Origin: DASYKS01 sp035995205
GTDB taxonomy: Bacteria; Acidobacteriota; Thermoanaerobaculia; Multivoradales; UBA5704
Length of the DNA: 64,000 nucleotides
NCBI GenBank assembly: GCA_035995205.1
Contig: DASYKS010000041.1
Coordinates: forward strand, 1-64,000
Direction: 5' to 3'
In this document: piece after piece, positions 58,415 to 64,000 of the stretch
Numbering within the stretch: the stretch's first letter is position 1
Layout: each line of letters starts with the position of its first letter
The notes under the pieces: model-generated
What the model saw: only the letters and a program-made list of their open reading frames with translations
Database searches by the model: none
What the model was told of the DNA's origin: nothing
Made by a program: the position numbers and the translations under genes

Positions 58415-59653
58415 GTGAAGAAGAAACTGATCTGGACGGTTGTGGTCCTGCTCGTGGTGGCAGGCGTTGCGGGCATCGCGATCAAGAATCGGGGTCCGAA
58501 GCCGACCGAGGTGCAGGTCGCCAAGGTCGTCCGCGAGGACTTGCAAGCCAAGGTGAGCGCCAACGGCAAGATCCAGGCGCAGAAGAAAGTCGACATCTCG
58601 GCGACCATCGCCGGCCAAATCACGAATATCGCGGTCGAAGAAGGGGATGCGGTCAAGAAGGGGCAGCTGCTGCTCCAGATCGACCCGGTCTCGACGCGGG
58701 CGCAGGTGCGCGGCAGCGAGGCCTCGATCGACGCTCTGCGGCGCGACGTCGATTCGGCGCGCGCGAGCCTGGAGCAGGCGCGGGCCGACTTCCGCCGATC
58801 CGAAGGGAATTTCAAAGCCGGAATCGTTCCCGCCGCCGACATGGAGAGGACTCGCACGGTGGTCGCGACGGCTGAGGCCACGGTTAAAGCGGCAGAGCGC
58901 CGGGTGGCGCAGGCGAGCGCCGGCCTGGAAGGGACGCGCGACTTGCTCGCGAAGACCACGATCCGCTCGCCGATGGACGGCGTGGTCACCGCGAAAAGGG
59001 TGGAAGAGGGAGAGGTCGCGGTGATCGGCATTCAGAACAGCCCGGGTACGGTGCTGTTCCAGATCTCGGACATGTCGGTGGTCGAAGCCGAGCTGGAAGT
59101 CGACGAGACTTCGATTCCGAACGTCGTGCTCGGTCAGGAGGCGCGCGTCCGCCTCGACGCCTATCCGAACAAGACCTTCCGCGGCACGGTGACCGAGGTC
59201 GCTTCGAGCCCGATCCTCTCGGGCGCCAATCAGGCGATCAAGTTCAAGGTGAAGGTCCGACTCGACGAGCCGCCGAAGGGGATCAAGCCGGGCCTGTCGG
59301 CGCGCGCCGACATCCTGACCGGATTCCGCAGCGATGCCCTGGTCGTGCCGCTCCAGGCGCTGGTGGTGCGCGAAATCGAACGCAAGCCGGGCGTCAAGGT
59401 CGATCCGAACGCGCCGCGTGACCAGGAGGGGGTCTACCTGATGGAGGACGGCAAGGCCCGCTTCCAGCCGATCGTGACCGGCATGATCGGCGAGCTGTCG
59501 ATCGAGGTTCTCTCCGGGCTCAAAGGAGGGGAGACGCTGATCACCGGGCCGTTCAAGGCGCTGCGCGAGCTTGAACCGGGAGGCGTCGTGAAGATCGAGG
59601 ACCCGAAGAAAAAGAAGAAGGCCGGAAGCGCCGACGCCGAAAAAACCGACTAG
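58415..59653 (+). CDS. MacA-like periplasmic adaptor (HlyD/RND membrane-fusion family)
   Basis: A 412-residue adaptor linking inner-membrane permeases to an outer-membrane channel. N-terminal membrane anchor (about 5-22, WTVVVLLVVAGVAGI), lipoyl/barrel-sandwich halves (VSANGKIQAQKKVDISAT near 43-65 and KTTIRSPMDGVVTAKRVEEGE near 180-205), a coiled-coil hairpin (100-175) and beta-barrel plus membrane-proximal domains to 380. The Lys-rich tail (EDPKKKKKA) is unusual. GTG start at 58415 with AGGTGA upstream. First gene of a three-gene unit with two permeases. Exported substrates of such pumps include peptides, macrolides and glycolipids; none can be assigned here. Confidence 0.9.
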   Translation: MKKKLIWTVVVLLVVAGVAGIAIKNRGPKPTEVQVAKVVREDLQAKVSANGKIQAQKKVDISATIAGQITNIAVEEGDAVKKGQLLLQIDPVSTRAQVRGSEASIDALRRDVDSARASLEQARADFRRSEGNFKAGIVPAADMERTRTVVATAEATVKAAERRVAQASAGLEGTRDLLAKTTIRSPMDGVVTAKRVEEGEVAVIGIQNSPGTVLFQISDMSVVEAELEVDETSIPNVVLGQEARVRLDAYPNKTFRGTVTEVASSPILSGANQAIKFKVKVRLDEPPKGIKPGLSARADILTGFRSDALVVPLQALVVREIERKPGVKVDPNAPRDQEGVYLMEDGKARFQPIVTGMIGELSIEVLSGLKGGETLITGPFKALRELEPGGVVKIEDPKKKKKAGSADAEKTD

Positions 59654-59662
59654 GGCGACGGA

Positions 59663-60883
59663 ATGAACCTCTCCGAGCTGTTTGCCGAAGCGTTCGCCGC
59701 GATGCGCAGGAACAAGCTGCGCAGCTTCCTCACGCTGCTCGGCATCGTGATCGGCGTGGCGACGCTCGTGGGAGTGGTTTCGGTGATCTCCGGCCTCAAC
59801 ACCTACGTCCGCGACAAGCTGTTCGCTTTGGCGCCGGACGTCTACATCGTCACCCGGTTCGGCATCATCCGGGGGCACGAGGAGTTTCTCGAGGCGCTCA
59901 AGCGGCCGGACATCACCCAGGACGATTTCGATCGCTTAAAAAGTCTGCTCACCAAGGCCGACCGGATCGGCGCCTCGCTCGAAACCCGCGCGCCGGTCAC
60001 GTTCGGCGATCGGCGCCTGGGCAACGCGCGGATCGACGGCACCAGCGCCACCTATTCCGACCTGATCAATCTGGACCTCGCGGCCGGCCGCTTCTTCCTC
60101 GACAGCGAGGCTCGCGCCAGCAAGCCGGTCGCGGTGATCGGCTCGGACATCAAGGACGAGCTGTTTCCGCACCTCGATCCGATCGGCCGCACGATCGCGA
60201 TCGGCGGCCTGCCGTTCCGGGTGATCGGCCTGGTCGCCCAGCAGGGAAGGACGCTCGGCCAGAGCCGCGACAACTACGTCTACGTGCCGATCGACGCCTA
60301 TCGCCAGATGTTCGGCGCGCGCGATTCGCTCGACATCTTCATCAAGGCGAGCGGCGGGGTGGCCGGGGTGGACGACTCGGCCGACGAGGCGCGGGCGGTG
60401 CTCCGCGCGCTCCGTCACACCGATTTCCGAGCCGGCGATCCCTTCGGCATCGTCACCGCCGAGGCGCTTCAGGACATCTGGAAGCAGGTTTCGACGGCGG
60501 CTTTCCTGCTCATGGTTCTGATCGCCTCGGTCTCGCTCGGGGTCGGTGGCATCGTGATCACCAACATCATGCTCGTCGCGGTGGCGGAGCGGACGCAGGA
60601 GATCGGCCTTCGCCGCGCGCTCGGTGCCCGGCAGGCGGACGTCCGCCGCCAGTTCCTGCTCGAAGCGGCGCTGCTCGCCCTGGTGGGCGGAGTGATCGGC
60701 GTGGCGGGCGGCGGCCTGGTGGCGATGGGGGTCGATCGGATCGCCCATTTCCCGGCGCAGCTCACCCCCGCGATCGTCGCCGCCGGACTTGCGCTCTCGG
60801 TAGTCGTTGGAGTGACGGCCGGCTACTGGCCGGCGGTCTCGGCCTCGCGCCTCGAAGTAGTCGACGCGCTACGCTCGGAATGA
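59663..60883 (+). CDS. MacB-like permease without ATPase domain (first)
   Basis: A 406-residue permease. The entry RNKLRSFLTLLGIVIGVATLVGVV (14-37) is the first helix of MacB-type permeases. A periplasmic MacB domain (45-270) and three helices near 285-310, 330-355 and 370-395 (FtsX core: VTERTQEIGLRRALG-type) follow. It ends RLEVVDALRSE. No nucleotide-binding domain is fused and none is encoded in this operon. It would heterodimerise with the next gene product. 9 bp after the adaptor. Confidence 0.9.
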   Translation: MNLSELFAEAFAAMRRNKLRSFLTLLGIVIGVATLVGVVSVISGLNTYVRDKLFALAPDVYIVTRFGIIRGHEEFLEALKRPDITQDDFDRLKSLLTKADRIGASLETRAPVTFGDRRLGNARIDGTSATYSDLINLDLAAGRFFLDSEARASKPVAVIGSDIKDELFPHLDPIGRTIAIGGLPFRVIGLVAQQGRTLGQSRDNYVYVPIDAYRQMFGARDSLDIFIKASGGVAGVDDSADEARAVLRALRHTDFRAGDPFGIVTAEALQDIWKQVSTAAFLLMVLIASVSLGVGGIVITNIMLVAVAERTQEIGLRRALGARQADVRRQFLLEAALLALVGGVIGVAGGGLVAMGVDRIAHFPAQLTPAIVAAGLALSVVVGVTAGYWPAVSASRLEVVDALRSE

Positions 60884-60898
60884 GGCTCTAGGCACGCC

Positions 60899-62188
60899 AT
60901 GGCAACTCCTTCGACCCCCAAGCCGCCGGTGCGGCGCTTCCGACTCTCCTGGACCGAAAACGTCCGCTTCGCCTTGAATGCGATGAAGGCGCAGAAGCTG
61001 CGCACCTTCCTCACCCTGTTGGGGGTCGTGGCCGGGGTCGCCACGGTGATCATGATGGTCTCGTTCGTGGTCGGTTTCGATCGTTCGATCACCGCGGCGT
61101 TTACCAGCTTCGGCACCCATCTGGTCCAATTCCAGAAATGGGAGAACCGCTTCGGCGACGACGACGACATGCCGGAAGAGGAGCGCCGCCGGAAGAATCT
61201 GGAGATCGAGGACGCACAGGCGCTCAAGAGGCTCGCGACGCTCGCCGAAGCGGTTTCTCCCGAGCGGTATTACTTCCAGCCGCTCGAAGTGGGCTCCGGG
61301 CGCCGGCAGGCGAACAACCCGATCGTCGTCGGCGTAACCCCGGATTACCTTACGGCAAACTCCTCGGTGATCGGAGACGGCCGATTCTTCACCGACGCCG
61401 ACGTGCGCCATGCCGCGCGCCTCGCGGTCGTGGCGCCCGACGTGGTGGAAGCGCTGTTTCCGCAGCAGGATCCGATCGGCCGGACGATCCGGATCGCCGC
61501 CTGGAGCTTCCAGGTGATCGGCGTGCTGGAAAAGAAGGGCACGTTCTTGGGCGGTGGCGCCAACAATCTGATCCTGATCCCGATCGCCGCGTTCGACGAG
61601 ATGCTGCCGGACGTGCGGAACGGCCAGGGCGACACGCTCCACATCGCAACGGTGCCGCGCCGGCCGGAGGAGGTGGACGCCCTGGTCGAGCAGGAGACGG
61701 CGATCCTGCGCGCCCGGCGACAGCTGCGCCCCAACCAGCCGAACGATTTCGCGGTCTTCACCAGCGTCGGTCAGCTCAAGAACTTCCAGCAGATTACCGG
61801 TGGCATCGCCGCGGTAATGATCCTGATCGCCGCGATCGCCCTGGTCGTAGGGGGCGTGGGCGTGATGAACATCATGCTGGTCAACGTCACCCAGCGGACG
61901 CGCGAAATCGGTTTGCGCAAAGCCCTCGGCGGCACCCGCCGCGACATCGCGATCCAATTCCTCTCCGAGGCGATCACCCTCACCGGAATCGGGGGAGCGA
62001 TCGGCATCGCGATCGGCCTGGGCGTGGCGCTGCTCGCCCGAGTCGCCTTCGACTTCCAAGCCGCGGCACCGCTCTGGTCGGTCGTCCTCGGTTTCGGAGT
62101 CTCCACCACCGTAGGCCTCGTCGCCGGCCTCTGGCCCGCGCTCAAAGCGGCGCGGCAGGATCCTATCGAGGCTTTGCGGTACGAGTAG
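60899..62188 (+). CDS. MacB-like permease without ATPase domain (second)
   Basis: A 429-residue paralogue of the preceding permease (AQKLRTFLTLLGVVAGVATVIMMVSF). Periplasmic domain about 65-300, then three C-terminal helices with GVGVMNIMLVNVTQRTREIGLRKALG (near 320-345), the MacB hallmark, and end RQDPIEALRYE. The heterodimeric arrangement (adaptor, permease, permease) is common, but the usual MacB/LolD-type ATPase gene between adaptor and permease is absent. Probably cotranscribed with the upstream pair; the next operon has its own promoter. Confidence 0.9.
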   Translation: MATPSTPKPPVRRFRLSWTENVRFALNAMKAQKLRTFLTLLGVVAGVATVIMMVSFVVGFDRSITAAFTSFGTHLVQFQKWENRFGDDDDMPEEERRRKNLEIEDAQALKRLATLAEAVSPERYYFQPLEVGSGRRQANNPIVVGVTPDYLTANSSVIGDGRFFTDADVRHAARLAVVAPDVVEALFPQQDPIGRTIRIAAWSFQVIGVLEKKGTFLGGGANNLILIPIAAFDEMLPDVRNGQGDTLHIATVPRRPEEVDALVEQETAILRARRQLRPNQPNDFAVFTSVGQLKNFQQITGGIAAVMILIAAIALVVGGVGVMNIMLVNVTQRTREIGLRKALGGTRRDIAIQFLSEAITLTGIGGAIGIAIGLGVALLARVAFDFQAAAPLWSVVLGFGVSTTVGLVAGLWPALKAARQDPIEALRYE

Positions 62189-62212
62189 GGACGCGCCCCA
62201 AGTGGAGTGGCC

Positions 62213-62218
62213 TATAAT
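62213..62218 (+). promoter_or_regulatory. consensus -10 box of the antitoxin gene
   Basis: TATAAT at 62213-62218 lies 18 bp before the antitoxin ATG, with GGAGG (62225-62229) immediately after the expected start point. A matching -35 is not clear (GGGACG region). The short 5' leader means transcription starts at about the ribosome-binding site. Confidence 0.55.
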
Positions 62219-62236
62219 CTGCTTGGAGGTGCGGCG

Positions 62237-62614
62237 ATGACCTTAACGCTCGAAGTTCCCGACGATCTTGCGGCGAGGCTGGAGGCGAGCTGGCGCGATT
62301 TATCGGGCGGGACGCTCGAAGCACTCGCGGTCGAGGCGTATATCCGCGGCGATTTGTCCTCGGAGGAGGTGCAGCGCCTATTGCATCTCACGCCTCGGGA
62401 GACCACGGTCCTCCTCGAGCATCGGGATCCTCTCAGCGACGTTTCAGCAGATGATCAGACGGTAGCTCGAAATGCTTCGGAAGCCGGCGTCAAGAGAACG
62501 CTCTCGCCCATTCAAAAGCGTGCCCTCGCGCGAATGGAAAAAGGCTGGGATTTCGGCGGCGCTCCTTACCCTACGAGAGAAGAGATCTATGACCGGGAAG
62601 TCTTCCGTCGCTGA
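62237..62614 (+). CDS. putative antitoxin of a PIN module
   Basis: A 125-residue protein directly before a PIN-domain toxin (1-bp overlap). It begins with a strand-helix DNA-binding-like segment (TLTLEVPDDLAARLEASWR), continues EAYIRGDLSSEEVQRLLHLTPRETT, similar to UPF0175-like antitoxins, and has a long charged tail (ARMEKGWDFGGAPYPTREEIYDREVFRR) that should bind the toxin. ATG at 62237 has GGAGG 7 nt upstream. Confidence 0.7.
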   Translation: MTLTLEVPDDLAARLEASWRDLSGGTLEALAVEAYIRGDLSSEEVQRLLHLTPRETTVLLEHRDPLSDVSADDQTVARNASEAGVKRTLSPIQKRALARMEKGWDFGGAPYPTREEIYDREVFRR

Positions 62615-63039
62615 TGAAATCTTTGGTTGATACGAACCTCCTGGTCTATTCATTCGACGTATCAGAGCCTGCCAAGCACAAGCAGGCTGTCCGAATCATT
62701 CGGGATCTCACCGAATCGGGAGATCTCGTTCTAAGCGTGCAAGTCTTGAACGAGCTTGCCAGCGTCGCGCTGCGAAAAAAGAACCTATTTGGGAAGTCTC
62801 TTTCGCAGCTTGGCGAGACGATCATGAGCCTCGCAGGCATGAGCCAGGTGCTTCCTCTATCCCCGGAGACGACCCGCAGTGCGCTCGCTGCGGTCGAGCG
62901 GCACCAACTCTCCTTTTGGGATGCCTTGATTTGGGCAACGGCTTCCGCTCATGGAGTGCCGCGGATTCTGTCCGAGGATTTTCAGCACGGCCGGCGAGTC
63001 GAGGGCGTCGAGTACATCAATCCACTGCTCGGCGCCTGA
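62614..63039 (+). CDS. VapC-like PIN-domain ribonuclease toxin
   Basis: A 141-residue PIN nuclease with acidic set Asp6 (LVDTNLLVY), Glu47 (VLNELAS), Asp103 (FWDALIWA) and Asp122 (SEDFQHGR). This is the well-known subtype with a QLSFWDALI motif. Likely toxin of the module with the overlapping antitoxin. Cleavage target unknown. The gene ends in INPLL. Confidence 0.88.
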   Translation: MKSLVDTNLLVYSFDVSEPAKHKQAVRIIRDLTESGDLVLSVQVLNELASVALRKKNLFGKSLSQLGETIMSLAGMSQVLPLSPETTRSALAAVERHQLSFWDALIWATASAHGVPRILSEDFQHGRRVEGVEYINPLLGA

Positions 63040-63082
63040 GCAGGAAGGGCCCAGACTGGCCCGCGCTCATGTCCAAAACCGA

Positions 63083-63247
63083 ATGGGTGCGAAGTTCTCG
63101 CAAGAAGAAGCCGTTTGGGTTACTTCCCTTACCAAGGTCACGCTGGAGCGCAGGGGTACGAATGTCACCGAAGGCATACTGTCCGTTGTCTACTTACCGA
63201 TCGAGAAGCAGCTTCCGGAGAAGCCGGAAGCTACATCACCGATGTAG
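63083..63247 (+). CDS. small hypothetical protein, 54 aa
   Basis: A short open frame (MGAKFSQEEAVWVTSLTKV...) whose composition looks coding but which lacks a clear ribosome-binding site. It lies between the PIN toxin and the ParD-like gene, so it may be a fragment of an antitoxin or partner gene. I would not rely on it. Confidence 0.25.
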   Translation: MGAKFSQEEAVWVTSLTKVTLERRGTNVTEGILSVVYLPIEKQLPEKPEATSPM

Positions 63248-63259
63248 CCCACACCGATC

Positions 63260-63475
63260 ATGACGGGCCGGCCGTTGTACGACCCTCTCGTTGTGCGAAG
63301 GGAGTCCGAATCGCAGGCGCGCTTGCCCGCGCTTCGGGAGGCGGTGCGGGTTGGGATCGCTGACTCGAATGCCGGGCGCTACAAGACCTTTGAATTGGAC
63401 TCGCTGCTACGAGAGCACCTTCAGGGTCTGATGGATGAAGAGTTGGGCCCAGCGAAATCTCGGCGCAGGAGATGA
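63260..63475 (+). CDS. putative ParD-like antitoxin
   Basis: A 71-residue helical, charged protein (ALREAVRVGIADSNAGRYKTFE followed by DSLLREHLQGLMDEE) resembling the C-terminal-binding part of ParD/CopG-like antitoxins, which often end with this GIADSxAGRxxxFE stretch. Its stop overlaps a toxin remnant (ATGA), as expected for a ParDE-type pair. The partner is broken, so it may be a solitary antitoxin. Confidence 0.6.
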   Translation: MTGRPLYDPLVVRRESESQARLPALREAVRVGIADSNAGRYKTFELDSLLREHLQGLMDEELGPAKSRRRR

Positions 63476-63626
63476 GGGGAGTGGAGAACGATGGACGGTT
63501 CGTATCACGGACAGCGCCGAGGACGACATCAGAGGCGCCGCCCGGTGGTCTGCTCACCTCTTCGAGGAACAGCAGGCTCGCGCGGCACATTCCGGTAGAG
63601 CAGTGGTCGGTGCGGCGTGGCACTAG
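63472..63626 (+). pseudogene. truncated, frameshifted ParE-like toxin
   Basis: The expected start ATG overlaps the antitoxin stop (63472). After about eight codons the reading frame must shift to continue as ERWTVRITDSAEDDIRGAA, a typical ParE/RelE entry, followed by RWSAHLFEEQQARAA. The sequence stops at TAG (63624-63626), immediately before a palindromic element, so only the first third of a normal toxin of about 95 residues remains. Confidence 0.55.
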
Positions 63627-63631
63627 TAGGG

Positions 63632-63740
63632 GCTTTTCCTGGGCGCGCCAGGCTCCAGCCTGGCATTTTTCGCTGCAAGGAAGAGTTCGGTGAATCGAGT
63701 CCAAAAGCGCCACGCTGGAGCGTGGCGAGCCCAGGAAAGC
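63632..63740. repeat. double-hairpin palindromic extragenic element
   Basis: The outer arms GCTTTTCCTGGGC (63632-63644) and GCCCAGGAAAGC (63729-63740) are complementary. Inside are GCCAGGCTCCAGCCTGGC and GCCACGCTGGAGCGTGGC hairpins. The plan (CCTGGG-bearing outer arms and two inner stems) equals that of 40022-40081. Confidence 0.7.
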
Positions 63741-63745
63741 GTTGT

Positions 63746-64000
63746 TCATCGGCCCATTGTTGGCCCCTCCACCACCCGGAAAACCGGCATCAATCCGATC
63801 GTCTCGTCCCAATAAGGCGTGCGGCGGTACCACCAGCCATAGCGGGCCTGAGGGTCGTTCGCGAGCTTTTCGTCGCGTAGCGCCTCGGCCCAATCTTTGG
63901 CAACGTCCGAGTCCTCCAGGCGCTTCCTGACCCATGGTTCGAGCACCTTGGGATCGATGTACTCCTTCCCTTCAAAGATCGTCGAGAGCAGGCCCCAGGA
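63746..64000 (-). CDS. 3' end of a gene running off the window edge
   Basis: The frame is open from the edge of the window (position 64000) to a stop at 63746. It encodes at least 84 residues: SWGLLSTIFEGKEYIDPKVL, EPWVRKRLEDSDVAKDWAEAL, then ARYGWWYRRTPYWDETIGLMPV. The Arg/Trp-rich end looks like the C-terminal tail of a larger enzyme; I cannot name the family with confidence. The start codon and most of the gene are outside the window. Confidence 0.55.
   Translation of the reverse strand, partial: SWGLLSTIFEGKEYIDPKVLEPWVRKRLEDSDVAKDWAEALRDEKLANDPQARYGWWYRRTPYWDETIGLMPVFRVVEGPTMGR

Overview
The window looks like chromosomal DNA of a high-GC Gram-negative bacterium, most likely an Acidobacteriota member of the Thermoanaerobaculia type. 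This is an inference from gene content. It rests on two large FtsX/MacB-type permeases of the acidobacterial ADOP kind (one with a PadR regulator), large secreted ELWxxDGT-repeat and Asp-box (BNR) repeat proteins, and a lysS-lol-clpC-bamA-skp-lpxD-fabZ-lpxA block that requires an LPS-bearing outer membrane. No tRNA, rRNA or CRISPR array was seen.

Layout. 1-8.3 kb: a PHB-depolymerase-like esterase, a phased 21-bp dyad-repeat array, a DinB-like protein, two small unknowns, a padR-ADOP permease operon with a clear promoter/operator, a fatty-acid desaturase and a DUF3617 protein. 8.3-11.8 kb: one very large membrane protein of unknown function. 12.2-35.5 kb: an amplified cluster of secreted repeat proteins, with two pairs of ELWxxDGT proteins on + and four tandem Asp-box proteins on -, converging with a 3-bp gap. 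The two ELWxxDGT pairs are separated by a 4.3-kb insert holding an orphan antitoxin, several palindromic elements, a second phased 21-bp dyad array and a second ADOP permease. 35.7-45.8 kb: M20 dipeptidase, secreted subtilisin-like protease, an NB-ARC/TPR gene remnant cut by a complete IS630-family element (TA target duplication), a VapBC-like pair, purine nucleoside phosphorylase, a Cys-rich secreted peptide and a ParE-type toxin-antitoxin pair.

45.8-58.2 kb is an envelope-biogenesis operon: lysS, lolC/E, lolD, clpC, bamA, skp, lpxD, fabZ, lpxA and a Gfo/Idh/MocA oxidoreductase. Together these cover lipoprotein export, outer-membrane protein assembly and lipid A precursor acylation. 58.4-62.2 kb is a MacA-like adaptor with two permeases but no ATPase. 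The end carries another VapBC-like pair, a decayed ParDE-like pair and a truncated gene running off the edge.

The most unusual features are non-coding. First, two arrays (1114-1588 and 18776-19083) share exact 21-bp phasing and a 5-2-5 dyad in each unit, but have unrelated dyad sequences. Second, a conserved 44-48-nt core sits just after stop codons of two unrelated genes, in the same orientation, closed by long perfectly complementary arms that differ between loci. The whole window is rich in palindromic extragenic elements.
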